From: Coriobacteriia bacterium
Lineage (GTDB): Bacteria; Actinomycetota; Coriobacteriia; Anaerosomatales; PHET01
Direction of reading: 5' to 3'
Length of the DNA stretch: 64,000 nucleotides
Assembly: GCA_034370385.1 (NCBI GenBank)
Contig: JAXMKZ010000051.1
Coordinates: 1-64,000 of the forward strand
Below, one piece after another: positions 42,538 to 54,675 of this stretch. The notes below the pieces were generated by a model, which saw only the letters and a program-made list of their open reading frames with translations, was not told where the DNA came from and did no database searches. Within the stretch, counting starts at the first letter, position 1. Every line of letters begins with the position of its first letter. A program made the position numbers and the translations under genes.

Positions 42538-44037
42538 ATGGCCGACGAGCCGATCGAACCCCTTGCACCGGAAGATGACCCTTTCGTAGTGCGCCGTGCG
42601 AAGCTTGATGCGTTGCGCGCTTCTGGCACGCAAGCCTATGTCGACGGGTTCGAGGTTTCGACGCATGTGGCCGACCTGGTGCGCGACTATGCTGAGCTCG
42701 TTCCGGGCGGCGAGACCGAGGACGTCGTGACGGTGGCCGGGCGTCTGGTCGCGAAGCGAGATCAGGGCAAGCTCGCGTTCCTTGTCCTGCGCGATGGGAC
42801 AGGCGAGATCCAGCTCTTCTGTCGCATCAATGTGCTGGGTGACGAAGGATTCGAGTTCGCCAAGGATCTGGACTTGGGCGACTGGGTCGGCGCGACGGGT
42901 ACGGTGCTTCGATCAAGGCGCGGGGAACTGTCGATCCAGCCAACGAAGGTCACGCTTCTTTCGAAGTCGCTTGCGCCGCTGCCCGAGAAGTTCCATGGGC
43001 TCACGGACACCGAGACGCGCTATCGCCGGCGGTATGTGGATCTGATCGCGAACCCCGAGGTGCGCGCCGTCTTCGAGACGCGCTTTCGCACTATCGCCGC
43101 GATTCGCCGCCATATGGAAGGGGCGGGGTATCTCGAGGTCGAGACTCCCATGCTTCAGCCCATTCCGGGTGGCGCTTCGGCCCGACCGTTCGTGACCCAC
43201 CACAACGCGCTCGATATGCCGCTGTACCTGCGGATCGCGCCCGAGCTCTACCTGAAGCGCCTCCTTGTGGGGGGTTTCGAGCGCGTCTACGAGATCAACC
43301 GCTCGTTCCGCAACGAGGGCATGAGTCCCCGCCACAATCCCGAGTTCACGATGCTTGAGGCCTATCAGGCGTTCGGCAATATGGCATCGATGCTCGAACT
43401 CACCGAGTCGATCATCACGGCCGCCGCCCGCGAGGTGCTCGGCACTCTTGAGTTGAGCTACCAGGGAGTCGATGTCTCGCTGGAGCGCCCGTGGCGCCGC
43501 GCTCCGATGGCCGAACTGGTGAGCGAGGCCGCGGGGCGCGAACTTTCGGTGCATACGCCGGTCGCAGACCTGCTCGCCGAATGCGACAAGCACGGCGTCT
43601 CAGTCGAGAAGGGCTGGGGCCCCGGGAAGCTTCTGACCGAGCTGTTTGAGAAGCTCGTCGAGCACACCTTGGTCCAGCCGACGTTCGTGACGATGCATCC
43701 AGCAGAGACGTCGCCGCTGGCGCGTCGAAACGATGACGATCCGGAGTTGACGGACCGGTTCGAGCTCATCATCACCGGGAGGGAGTTCGCCAACGCGTTC
43801 TCAGAGCTGGTGGACCCGGTAGACCAGCGCGCGCGCTTCGAGGCACAGGCGGCCGCGAAGGAGGCGGGCGACGTCGAGGCGATGTGGGTCGATGAAGACT
43901 ACCTCCGGGCGCAGGAGTACGGCATGCCTCCTGCGGGCGGGCTCGGTATCGGAATCGATCGTCTCGTCATGCTGCTCACGGACCGGGCCTCCATCCGGGA
44001 CGTTCTGCTCTTCCCGCACATGCGCTCCGAAGGCTGA
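42538..44037 (+). CDS. lysS: Lysyl-tRNA synthetase, class II
   Basis: 499 residues from ATG 42538. OB anticodon-binding domain (VAGRLVAKRDQGKLAFLVLRD) and class II motifs 1-3: FRTIAAIRRHMEGAGYLEVETPML (in part GYLEVETPML), FRNEGMSPRHNPEFTMLE, and GGLGIGIDRLVMLLTD. Charges tRNA-Lys. It is coupled closely to greA. Confidence 0.95.
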   Translation: MADEPIEPLAPEDDPFVVRRAKLDALRASGTQAYVDGFEVSTHVADLVRDYAELVPGGETEDVVTVAGRLVAKRDQGKLAFLVLRDGTGEIQLFCRINVLGDEGFEFAKDLDLGDWVGATGTVLRSRRGELSIQPTKVTLLSKSLAPLPEKFHGLTDTETRYRRRYVDLIANPEVRAVFETRFRTIAAIRRHMEGAGYLEVETPMLQPIPGGASARPFVTHHNALDMPLYLRIAPELYLKRLLVGGFERVYEINRSFRNEGMSPRHNPEFTMLEAYQAFGNMASMLELTESIITAAAREVLGTLELSYQGVDVSLERPWRRAPMAELVSEAAGRELSVHTPVADLLAECDKHGVSVEKGWGPGKLLTELFEKLVEHTLVQPTFVTMHPAETSPLARRNDDDPELTDRFELIITGREFANAFSELVDPVDQRARFEAQAAAKEAGDVEAMWVDEDYLRAQEYGMPPAGGLGIGIDRLVMLLTDRASIRDVLLFPHMRSEG

Positions 44038-44055
44038 TCGGCGACCTCCGCGACA

Positions 44056-44078
44056 ATCTGAGTGTCGCACACTCAGAT
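44056..44078. repeat. Perfect 10-bp inverted repeat between lysS and clpC
   Basis: ATCTGAGTGT (44056-44065) and ACACTCAGAT (44069-44078) with a 3-nt centre. Only a weak T-rich stretch follows (TGTCTTGCTCC), so it could be the lysS terminator or an operator for clpC. A TATACT -10-like element lies at 44138-44143 before clpC. Confidence 0.6.
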
Positions 44079-44199
44079 GTGTGGCATCTGTCTTGCTCCT
44101 GTTCGCCGTACGGAGTCCCCGTGTCACGAGGCACGGGTATACTCACCTCAGACACCCATCGGCTGGCAGCAACCGGCCGTGTGACCAAGGGGAGCACTC

Positions 44200-46761
<2,562 letters not shown>

Positions 46762-46764
46762 TCC

Positions 46765-48102
46765 GTGGCCAAGGCGCGGACGACGTGGCGATGCCAGACC
46801 TGCGGTGCCAGTGCTCCCCGCTGGATCGGGCGCTGCGGTGATTGCGGCGACTACGGTACGTTCGTCGAGGAGATAGAGCGCGCTGCGGGAGGACCCCCGG
46901 CTTCGCGAGCGCGGGCAAGCCAGGTACACCTCGATGAGGTCGGCGCCGCCGATGTAGCTCGCGTCTCGACCGGAGTACCCGAGCTTGACCTTGTGCTTGG
47001 CGGTGGGCTCGTACCCGGATCGCTTGTGCTGCTGGGTGGCGAGCCGGGAATCGGCAAGTCGACCCTGCTCCTGCAGGTGGCCGACTCCCTGGGACGCCAA
47101 GGATCGCACGTGCTCTACGTGTGCGGGGAGGAGTCTCCGCAGCAGGTCGGACTCAGAGCCAAACGTCTTGGTGCCACGTCCCATAACGTGGTTCTGCTCC
47201 CGGAACTCGATGTGACCGCTGTCGAGGAGCACGTCAGATCGTCTCATCCCGACATCCTTGTCCTGGACTCGATTCAGACGGCGTTCGACCCCGAGCTCGC
47301 CGGTGCCCCCGGCAGCGTCGGACAGGTGCGGGCGTGCACGGCACGGCTGACCAGGATCGCGAAGGACCTTGGCGTCACGACGCTGATCGTCGGGCATGTG
47401 ACCAAGGACGGGGCGATAGCCGGCCCCCGCGTGCTCGAGCATATGGTGGACGCGGTTTTGTACTTCGAGGGCGATCGCGATCATGCCTTCCGAGTGGTCC
47501 GAGCTGTGAAGAACCGCTTCGGGTCGGCAAGCGAGGTAGGGGTGTTCGAGATGACTCAGGACGGCCTGCTCGGGGTGGGTTCGCCGTCGGCGGCGCTTCT
47601 GGCTGAGCGATCGGAGGCCACACCCGGGTCGGCGGTCATGGTCACCGTGGAAGGATCTCGTCCCTTGCTGGTCGAGGTACAGGCGCTCGTCACCTCGAGC
47701 TACCTGCCGGCCCCGCGGCGACTGGCTACGGGTATCGAGACGGCGCGGCTTCTCCAGGTCATCGCAGTGCTCGAGAGGCGCGCAGGCGTCTCCTTCGCGG
47801 GACTGGATGTTCTGGTCAGCGTCGCTGGTGGTCTGCGGGTGGGCGAGCCGGCGGTGGACCTGCCGCTTGCGCTGGCCCTTGCATCAGCGGCTCGGGATAC
47901 CGTTGTGCCGACCGCCCTCGCCGCGTTCGGCGAGATCGGCCTCACGGGGCATGTGCGACCGGTTCCGCACGCAGCAGCTCGCGTGAAGGAGGCCGCGCGC
48001 TTTGGCTTCGAGACGGTGGTGGGAGCCGTGCCTACCACCGGTGGCGTGACCGGCATGCGTGGCGTCGACACGGTAGGTGAGGCACTCGGTCTACTCGCCT
48101 GA
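46765..48102 (+). CDS. radA: DNA repair protein RadA (Sms)
   Basis: 445 residues from GTG 46765, 3 bp after clpC. Zinc finger CQTCGASAPRWIGRCGDC, RecA-like ATPase with Walker A GEPGIGKSTL, the RadA-specific KNRFGS motif, and a Lon-like C-terminal domain. It promotes branch migration in recombination. Confidence 0.95.
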   Translation: MAKARTTWRCQTCGASAPRWIGRCGDCGDYGTFVEEIERAAGGPPASRARASQVHLDEVGAADVARVSTGVPELDLVLGGGLVPGSLVLLGGEPGIGKSTLLLQVADSLGRQGSHVLYVCGEESPQQVGLRAKRLGATSHNVVLLPELDVTAVEEHVRSSHPDILVLDSIQTAFDPELAGAPGSVGQVRACTARLTRIAKDLGVTTLIVGHVTKDGAIAGPRVLEHMVDAVLYFEGDRDHAFRVVRAVKNRFGSASEVGVFEMTQDGLLGVGSPSAALLAERSEATPGSAVMVTVEGSRPLLVEVQALVTSSYLPAPRRLATGIETARLLQVIAVLERRAGVSFAGLDVLVSVAGGLRVGEPAVDLPLALALASAARDTVVPTALAAFGEIGLTGHVRPVPHAAARVKEAARFGFETVVGAVPTTGGVTGMRGVDTVGEALGLLA

Positions 48103-48164
48103 GTTCCGTTGAGGCGGCTTCTCTGGCAGAATCCAAGCAAGCCACACAACCAAGGGAGCCGGCT

Positions 48165-49229
48165 GTGACCGACGAGAGAGTCCTCCAAGAGATCATGCGA
48201 ACCGAGCTTCGCAAGGTCGCACCGGGCACTCGGCTTCGCGAGGCGCTCGACATGATCATCTCCGCGCGCATGGGTGCCCTCGTGGTGGTGGGCGACGCCG
48301 ATGAGGTCGAGCCGCTGTGCAATGACGGCTTTGTGTTGAACGTCACCTTCACGCCCCAACGTCTGTTCGAGCTGTCCAAGATGGACGGTGCAATCGTGCT
48401 CGACGCGGAGTGTGACCACATCGTGCGCGCCAACACCCATCTCGTGCCCGACCCGGCCCTGCTCACCTGCGAGACCGGGATGCGGCATCGAACGGCCGAG
48501 CGCTTGAGCCGACAGTCGAACGCGCTCGCGATAGCGATCTCGGGCAGGCGCAACACGGTCAGCCTGTACCTGCTCGGTCGCCGGATACAACTCGAGGACA
48601 TCGAGGTCCTGCTTGCCAAAGCCAATCAGGCGATTCAGACGCTCCAGAACTACCGCCAGCGGCTCGACGAGATGCTCGAACGCCTCACACTGCTTGAGTT
48701 CGAGGATCTCGTCACGCTCGGAGACATCACCGAAGTCGTGAGCAGGTTCGAGATGCTGTTGCGCGTGTCACGCGAGGTGTCTCGCTACATCATCCAGCTG
48801 GGCACGGAGGGCAGGCTCGTGCGGATGCAGTCCGACGAGTTCACATCGGGGGTGATGGAGCAGTACACCCTCGTGCTTCGCGACTATTCCGACTCACCGC
48901 GTACCCGACGTGTGAACTCGATTCGTGACCGCCTCGCGGGACTGCCTTCGGAGCGACTGCTCGAGCCGGAGGTCATCGCTCACGAACTCGGGCTGACCTC
49001 CGCAGAGCAGGCGGAGCAGCATCTGCGCTCGCGCGGGCACCGTGCGCTCGCCCAGATACCGATGCTTCCCGGCACCGTCGTGGGCCGGATTGTCGAGAGG
49101 TTCGGGACGTTGCCCGCCATCGTGCGCGCGTCGACCGCGGAACTCGACGCGGTGGACGGCGTGGGCGAGCGTCGTGCTCGTTCGATTGCGAACGGTCTGG
49201 CGCGGGTCAAGGCGCACGTCTCCGTGTAG
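48165..49229 (+). CDS. disA: DNA integrity scanning diadenylate cyclase DisA
   Basis: 354 residues from GTG 48165 (upstream AAGGGAG). DAC domain with LSKMDGAIVLD (DGA) and TGMRHRTAER (RHR), then a helical spine and C-terminal HhH domain (LPAIVRASTAELDAVDGVGERRAR given in part: DGVGERRARSI). It synthesises c-di-AMP while scanning DNA. Next to radA as in Bacillus, where RadA modulates DisA. Confidence 0.95.
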   Translation: MTDERVLQEIMRTELRKVAPGTRLREALDMIISARMGALVVVGDADEVEPLCNDGFVLNVTFTPQRLFELSKMDGAIVLDAECDHIVRANTHLVPDPALLTCETGMRHRTAERLSRQSNALAIAISGRRNTVSLYLLGRRIQLEDIEVLLAKANQAIQTLQNYRQRLDEMLERLTLLEFEDLVTLGDITEVVSRFEMLLRVSREVSRYIIQLGTEGRLVRMQSDEFTSGVMEQYTLVLRDYSDSPRTRRVNSIRDRLAGLPSERLLEPEVIAHELGLTSAEQAEQHLRSRGHRALAQIPMLPGTVVGRIVERFGTLPAIVRASTAELDAVDGVGERRARSIANGLARVKAHVSV

Positions 49230-49351
49230 CGGCAGCATGCGGGTCCGAAGCTGTCAGGTGTGCTACCATCCCCACCAACGGGGGCCCTTGGGGGGCAGAT
49301 TCGGTAAGGAGGTGAGGGCGAGGCGGCGCTGAGGCCGTTCACGCCACAACC

Positions 49352-50419
49352 ATGATTGAGGCAATCACGCGCTTCGTACTTGTCGCGGCGGGATTGCTCG
49401 GCGGGTACGCCATCACGCAGTCGTTCAACTGGCAAGCGGAGCTCGGACTCGACCCCAATTACGTCATCTTTCTCTTCGTCATTCTGGGGGGCGCGAGCGG
49501 GTTCGTTCTCGGCGGGATCGTCGGGCGCGAGTTGGACACGGCATGGGGGCGTCTCGAGGCTAGGCTCGGCGAGGTCGCTCTCGCGGAGCTCATCCTCGGT
49601 ACCGTCGGGCTGATCGTCGGACTGACCATAGCGTTCTTCGCGGCGCAGCCGCTGCGGCTTCTTGAGCCCGTGTGGCTTGCGATTGCGGTGACAGCATTAC
49701 TCTCCATCGTCGCCGGATACCTGGGAATCAGTCTGGCGATGACCCGCCGCAAGGAGTTCGGGGCGCTGTTTCCCCGGTTCGCATCGACCGCTTCCGAGAC
49801 CTCTTCGGCCATGCTCGCTCTGGACACGAGCACCGTGATCGATGGCCGGTTCCCGGAGATGCGCGAACTCGGATTCCTCACGGGGGAACTCCGCGTGCCG
49901 CGCTTCGTTCTGGCCGAGCTACAGACACTCGCTGACTCAGCGGACGACGGGCGTCGCTCGCGTGGTCGCCGCGGGCTCGATCTGCTGGTCACGCTCCCCG
50001 CCGAGCGCGCCGTTTCGGTGTTGGAGGTCGACTACTCTGACCTTGCGGGGGTGGACGAGAAGTTGATGAGACTGGCGACCGAATCGGGAGCGACGATCGT
50101 CACCGTCGATCACAATCTGTCCCAGGTCGCCCGTGTTCGCGGGATTCGGGTGCTGAATCTCAACGAGGCTGCAGCCGCTCTGCGCCCGACTTTCCTGCCC
50201 GGAGACGGTTTGAGGCTCCGCGTGGCGAAGGCCGGCAAGGAAGCGGGGCAGGGTGTCGGCTATCTTGAGGACGGCACGATGGTGGTCGTCCATGATGGAC
50301 AGCCGCTCATCGGCCAAGACGCTCTCTTAGAGGTCACCTCTGTGCTGCAGACCGCGGGCGGTCGGATGATCTTCGCCCGACCCACAGAGCCTGTTGACCC
50401 TCAGGGGCATCCTGAGTGA
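49352..50419 (+). CDS. PIN-TRAM membrane protein (YacL family)
   Basis: 355 residues from ATG 49352. Four N-terminal TM helices (FVLVAAGLLGGYAIT to LSIVAGYLGISLA), then a PIN domain with acidic residues in ALDTSTVIDGRFPEM, AELQTLADSADD, VDEKLMRLA and VTVDHNL, and a C-terminal TRAM domain (AGKEAGQGVGYLEDGTMVVV). A membrane-bound ribonuclease is predicted. A strong AAGGAGGTGAGG at 49304-49315 lies too far upstream to serve this ATG. Confidence 0.92.
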   Translation: MIEAITRFVLVAAGLLGGYAITQSFNWQAELGLDPNYVIFLFVILGGASGFVLGGIVGRELDTAWGRLEARLGEVALAELILGTVGLIVGLTIAFFAAQPLRLLEPVWLAIAVTALLSIVAGYLGISLAMTRRKEFGALFPRFASTASETSSAMLALDTSTVIDGRFPEMRELGFLTGELRVPRFVLAELQTLADSADDGRRSRGRRGLDLLVTLPAERAVSVLEVDYSDLAGVDEKLMRLATESGATIVTVDHNLSQVARVRGIRVLNLNEAAAALRPTFLPGDGLRLRVAKAGKEAGQGVGYLEDGTMVVVHDGQPLIGQDALLEVTSVLQTAGGRMIFARPTEPVDPQGHPE

Positions 50420-51129
50420 GCGCGCCAACCGCAGGCGCCATAGTCGTGGCCGGTGGGGCCGGCGAGCGTCTGGGCCGCCCCGGAGGCAAGCAGCTGGCAG
50501 AGCTCGCGGGGCGGCCGGTTCTCGCATGGGCAGTCGAGTCACTCGACGCCTCGCCGGCGATCGGGTTCATCGTCATCGTGTGCCACCCGGAGCGGGTCGA
50601 TACGTATCGCCTCGCGGTGGAGGCAGCCATCAGGATCGACAAGCCTCACGTGTTCGTCGCCGGCGGAGATACGCGTCAGGCCTCTGTGGCGGCGGGGCTC
50701 GCGCAGATCCCATCCCCGATCGAGATCGTCGTTGTGCACGATGGGGCGCGTCCGATCGTGTCGCCGGACCTGTTCTCCGATGCGATCGCAAAGCTGCGAT
50801 CGGTGACGGCAGACGGCCTTGTCGTGGGGTATCCGAGTGCTGATACGATCAAGCAGGTCGATGGCGACGTGGTGATCGGGACTCCGGACAGGGCACGACT
50901 GTGGGCGGTTCAGACCCCGCAGGTCTTTCGGGCAGAAAGCCTGCGTCGCGCGCATCGCGCTGCGGCCAGTAGCGGGTACACCGGAACGGATGACGCTTCG
51001 CTGGTGGAGCACGATGGCGGCACGGTCATCGTGTTTCAGGGTCCCCGCGACAACCTGAAGGTGACCGTGACCGATGACCTGGCACTCGCCGAGGCGCTCA
51101 TGGCGCTCAGGCACGAGGGGGAGCAGTGA
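50416..51129 (+). CDS. ispD: 2-C-methyl-D-erythritol 4-phosphate cytidylyltransferase IspD
   Basis: 237 residues from GTG 50416 (4-nt overlap with the previous stop). Nucleotide-binding AGGAGERLGRPGGKQLAELAG, VVHDGARPIVS, and TDDASLVEHDGG. Third step of the MEP isoprenoid pathway. It overlaps ispF by 4 nt. Confidence 0.95.
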   Translation: MSAPTAGAIVVAGGAGERLGRPGGKQLAELAGRPVLAWAVESLDASPAIGFIVIVCHPERVDTYRLAVEAAIRIDKPHVFVAGGDTRQASVAAGLAQIPSPIEIVVVHDGARPIVSPDLFSDAIAKLRSVTADGLVVGYPSADTIKQVDGDVVIGTPDRARLWAVQTPQVFRAESLRRAHRAAASSGYTGTDDASLVEHDGGTVIVFQGPRDNLKVTVTDDLALAEALMALRHEGEQ

Positions 51130-51608
51130 GACTTCGAATCGGTCTAGGGTACGACGTTCATGCGTTCGCGGCTGGGCGCAGACTCGTGCTGGGGGGCGTC
51201 GAGATCGCTCATGATCGAGGCCTTGCCGGGCACTCGGACGCGGATGTTGTCGCCCACGCAGTGGCTGACGGGCTGCTCGGCGCACTGCGGGAGGGCGACA
51301 TCGGGCAGCACTTCCCCGACACCGACCCGGCGTGGGCGGATGCAGACTCGCTGGGGTTGCTCGGCACCGTGGCCGATCTGGTGCGAAGCAGGGGCTTTGA
51401 GGTGCTTGATGTGGACTGTGTCGTGATAGCCGAGCAGCCCAAGATCGCTCCGTACCGGGATGCTATGCGTTCGAATCTGGCCCGGGCGATGGGGGTTGGT
51501 GTGGACTGCGTCGGTGTCAAAGCCACCACGACGGAGGGCCTCGGGTTCGAAGGCCGCGGCGAAGGGATCGGCGTGCAGGCGGTTGTCCTGATCCAAGCGA
51601 GCAGCTAG
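51126..51608 (+). CDS. ispF: 2-C-methyl-D-erythritol 2,4-cyclodiphosphate synthase IspF
   Basis: 160 residues from GTG 51126. Metal motif [40 protein letters not shown], and [17 protein letters not shown]. Makes the cyclodiphosphate of the MEP pathway; coupled with ispD. Confidence 0.96.
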   Translation: MRLRIGLGYDVHAFAAGRRLVLGGVEIAHDRGLAGHSDADVVAHAVADGLLGALREGDIGQHFPDTDPAWADADSLGLLGTVADLVRSRGFEVLDVDCVVIAEQPKIAPYRDAMRSNLARAMGVGVDCVGVKATTTEGLGFEGRGEGIGVQAVVLIQASS

Positions 51609-51700
51609 AGCCGGGTTGCCCCCTGCGGCCGGGTGATAGACTGTGTGCGCTACGCTGGGAAGCGCTCGTGCGAACGGGCCTCGACCGAAGACCGGGGAGC

Positions 51701-52393
51701 ATGTTCGGGCGCATCAGAGAAGATATCCGTGCCGTCAAGGAGCGCGATCCTGCTGCTACCTCGACCGTGTCGGTCCTCGTCAACTACCCCGGCCTGCATG
51801 CGCTGTGGTCCCATCGCGTCAATCACTGGTTGTGGAACCGTGGGCGCCACGGCGTCGCACGCTTCCTGTCGCAGGTGACACGGTGGTTCACGGGAGTGGA
51901 GATCCATCCGGGAGCCTCCATCGGCGAGCGCTTCTTCATCGACCACGGCATGGGCGTTGTGATCGGGGAGACGACGGTCATCGGCGATGATGTGACGCTG
52001 TACCAGGGCGTCACCCTCGGCGGAACGGGCAAGGAAGCGGGCAAGCGGCACCCGACACTGGATGACTGTGTCGTCGTGGGCGTCGGCTCTGCGGTGCTGG
52101 GCAACATCACCGTGGGGCGCGGAAGCAAGGTCGGTGCAGGCGCTGTCGTGATCGAGGACGTGCCGCCCAACAGCACCGCAGTGGGCATCCCGGGGCGCGT
52201 TGTCGTGCGGGCCGGTGCGCGGGTCGAGGCCATCGATCTGCATCATGAGGACCTGCCCGACCCCGTGATCGAGATGTTCACCACGCTCACGCGCCGTGTG
52301 GAACGGCTTGAGCGGGGCTTGTCACGCGATGAAGGACTGTCGGAGGAACGCGGGGAACCCACCGGCGCCAACGAGACGAACAGTGTCGACTGA
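51701..52393 (+). CDS. cysE: Serine O-acetyltransferase CysE
   Basis: 230 residues from ATG 51701, where the family start ([19 protein letters not shown]) begins. GTG 51668 has better ribosome-site spacing and would add 11 residues. Left-handed beta-helix motifs [32 protein letters not shown] and KVGAGAVV. Makes O-acetylserine for cysteine synthesis; precedes cysS as in Bacillus. Confidence 0.94.
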   Translation: MFGRIREDIRAVKERDPAATSTVSVLVNYPGLHALWSHRVNHWLWNRGRHGVARFLSQVTRWFTGVEIHPGASIGERFFIDHGMGVVIGETTVIGDDVTLYQGVTLGGTGKEAGKRHPTLDDCVVVGVGSAVLGNITVGRGSKVGAGAVVIEDVPPNSTAVGIPGRVVVRAGARVEAIDLHHEDLPDPVIEMFTTLTRRVERLERGLSRDEGLSEERGEPTGANETNSVD

Positions 52394-52451
52394 GCGGGCA
52401 CTGCAGACGAATGAGAAGTCTGCGCCTGTGCGGCGCGGAGAGGAACGATCG

Positions 52452-53936
52452 ATGCGCGTCTACAACACCATGACTCGTACGAAAGAGGAGTTCTGTCCGG
52501 TCAGGCCGGGTGAGGTGTCGATGTACGTCTGCGGCCCCACTGTCTACAACCACATCCACATCGGCAACGCGCGGACCTTCCTGTCGTTCGATGTGATCAG
52601 ACGGTACCTGGAGTGGAAGGGCCTCAAGGTCACCTTCGTCCAGAACATCACTGATGTCGACGACAAGATCATCAACCGCGCCAACGAGGAGGGTCGCCCA
52701 GCCGCCGACGTGGCGCGCGAGTACACACACGCCTTCATCCAGGGTATGCGTGCTCTCGGCGTTGCCGACCCGACGGTGCGTCCGCTGTGCACGGAGACGA
52801 TTCCGCAGATGATCGAGATGATCGAACGTCTCATCGCCCAGGGGAGTGCGTACGCCGTCGATGGCGACGTCTACTTCGCCGTACGCAGCTTTCCCGCCTA
52901 CGGCAAGCTGTCCGGACGCGATATCGATGAGATGCATTCGGGCGCCCGGGTCGAGGTCGACGAGCGCAAGACCGACCCGCTCGACTTCGCGCTGTGGAAG
53001 TCCGCGAAGCCCGGCGAGCCGCACTGGCCCAGCCCGTGGGGTGACGGGCGCCCCGGGTGGCACATCGAGTGCAGCGTGATGAGTGAGGAGCAGCTCGGGC
53101 TTCCGTTCGACATTCACGGCGGCGGCGCCGATCTCATCTTCCCCCATCATGAGAACGAACTCGCCCAGTCAGAAGCGGCAACAGGCGCTCAGTTCGTCCG
53201 GTACTGGCTCCACGGCGGCATGCTCCAGGTGAACGCCGAGAAGATGAGCAAGTCACAGGGCAACTTCTTGCTCCTCAAAGAGGTGCTCGAGCGCTATGAC
53301 CCGAACGTCGTTCGTCTCCTCATGCTCCAGACGCACTACCGCAGCCCGCTCGACTTCTCGGACTCGCGTCTCGACGACACGATTCACGCGTTCGACAGGC
53401 TTGCCAATATCGTTCGCAATCTTGGGTGGGCGCGTACGCTCGCGGCGACGGGGACCGGTGCACCGGCTGAGGTGTGTTCGGGACTCAAGCTTCACGTGGA
53501 TACGGCTCGGCACAAGTTCGAGGTCGAGATGGACGACGACTTCAACACGGCGGCAGCACTCGCATCGGTATTCGAGCTTGCCAAGGCAGCCAACGTGTTT
53601 CTCTCCGAGTACCAAGTGGACCTGTGTGTCGAGGACAAGCTCGCCATCTCTGAAGCGGAAGCCACGGTGATCGAGCTGCTCGGGGTGCTGGGAATCCACG
53701 TGCCTGAGCCACGGGAGTGCTGCTACCCACCCGAGGTCGTGGATCTGGCTCGTGACCTTGCGGGGTACCAGGGCCAGGACGCCGAGGCGGCGATCGAGGC
53801 GCTGTTGAAGACTCGGACCGCTGCGCGCACTGAGCGCAACTGGGCACTGGCCGATGGCGTCCGCGATGGCCTTTCGAGATTGAACTTCTCCGTCGAGGAC
53901 ACGCCGCAGGGCGCGCGTGTCGTCTTCCACGGGTAG
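52452..53936 (+). CDS. cysS: Cysteinyl-tRNA synthetase
   Basis: 494 residues from ATG 52452, with GGAGAGGA upstream; the frame is open further 5' inside cysE. HIGH-type motif YNHIHIGNAR, zinc ligands in YVCGPT, HIECSVMS and FPHHENE, and KMSKS in AEKMSKSQGNF. Charges tRNA-Cys. Confidence 0.96.
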   Translation: MRVYNTMTRTKEEFCPVRPGEVSMYVCGPTVYNHIHIGNARTFLSFDVIRRYLEWKGLKVTFVQNITDVDDKIINRANEEGRPAADVAREYTHAFIQGMRALGVADPTVRPLCTETIPQMIEMIERLIAQGSAYAVDGDVYFAVRSFPAYGKLSGRDIDEMHSGARVEVDERKTDPLDFALWKSAKPGEPHWPSPWGDGRPGWHIECSVMSEEQLGLPFDIHGGGADLIFPHHENELAQSEAATGAQFVRYWLHGGMLQVNAEKMSKSQGNFLLLKEVLERYDPNVVRLLMLQTHYRSPLDFSDSRLDDTIHAFDRLANIVRNLGWARTLAATGTGAPAEVCSGLKLHVDTARHKFEVEMDDDFNTAAALASVFELAKAANVFLSEYQVDLCVEDKLAISEAEATVIELLGVLGIHVPEPRECCYPPEVVDLARDLAGYQGQDAEAAIEALLKTRTAARTERNWALADGVRDGLSRLNFSVEDTPQGARVVFHG

Positions 53937-53940
53937 AGGC

Positions 53941-54675
53941 ATGCACATCGAGGGCAAGCACGCCGTGCTCGAAGCCCTTCGTGCCGGCATGCCGCTTGAA
54001 CGCATACTCGTGGCGGAGGGGGCCAAGCCTGACCGCGGAGTCGACGAGATCCGCAGACTGGCGAGCGCCGATGGCGTGCGGGTGGATGTGGTGGCTCGCA
54101 AGGAGCTCGATCGATTGAGCGAGCGAGGCGCACATCAGGGCATCGTCGCCGCCGCACGACCGTTCGACTACGCCTCACTCGACACGGTGATTCGGGAGTC
54201 GGCCGATGACCGGTGGTCACTCGTGATCGCGCTCGATCACATCACCGACCCAGGTAACCTCGGCGCGATCGCCCGTACGGCAGAGGTCATCGGCGCAGCG
54301 GCTGTTCTGGTGCCCGGCAGGCGTAGCGCGGGTGTGACACCAGCGGCCTGGAAAGCGGCTGCAGGAGCGCTCGCTCACGTGCCGCTTGTGCAAGAGACGA
54401 ACCTCGTGCGATCGCTAGTCAGGCTCAAGGAGGCGGGCTACTGGGTGGCAGGCGCGTCCGAGTGCGCCGACCAGTCGGTATGGGACGCGGCACTTGAGGG
54501 CAGGATCGTCCTCGTGATGGGCTCAGAAGGCGAGGGGCTCTCACGACTGACGCGCGAGACGTGCGACTTTCTTGTCAGCCTCCCGCAGGCGGGAAAGATC
54601 GGGTCGCTCAATGTGGCCCAGGCGACCACTGCGATCGCGTACGAGTGGGTACGTCGGCGTGAGGCGGCCCGGTGA
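53941..54675 (+). CDS. rlmB: SpoU-family rRNA 2'-O-methyltransferase (RlmB/TrmH type)
   Basis: 244 residues from ATG 53941, 4 bp after cysS. N-terminal substrate-binding domain (IEGKHAVLEALRAGMPLERILVAEG), then the SPOUT motifs LDHITDPGNLGAIARTAEVIG, LVMGSEGEGLSRLTRE and LPQAGKIGSLNVAQATTA. Probably methylates 23S rRNA ribose (G2251 in E. coli); the exact site is inferred. Confidence 0.92.
   Translation: MHIEGKHAVLEALRAGMPLERILVAEGAKPDRGVDEIRRLASADGVRVDVVARKELDRLSERGAHQGIVAAARPFDYASLDTVIRESADDRWSLVIALDHITDPGNLGAIARTAEVIGAAAVLVPGRRSAGVTPAAWKAAAGALAHVPLVQETNLVRSLVRLKEAGYWVAGASECADQSVWDAALEGRIVLVMGSEGEGLSRLTRETCDFLVSLPQAGKIGSLNVAQATTAIAYEWVRRREAAR

Noticed and set aside
44101-44120. ClgR-type operator (GTTCGCCGTACGG) before clpC
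   Set aside because: Only half of the actinobacterial ClgR pattern is recognisable and the symmetry is imperfect; not enough to call.
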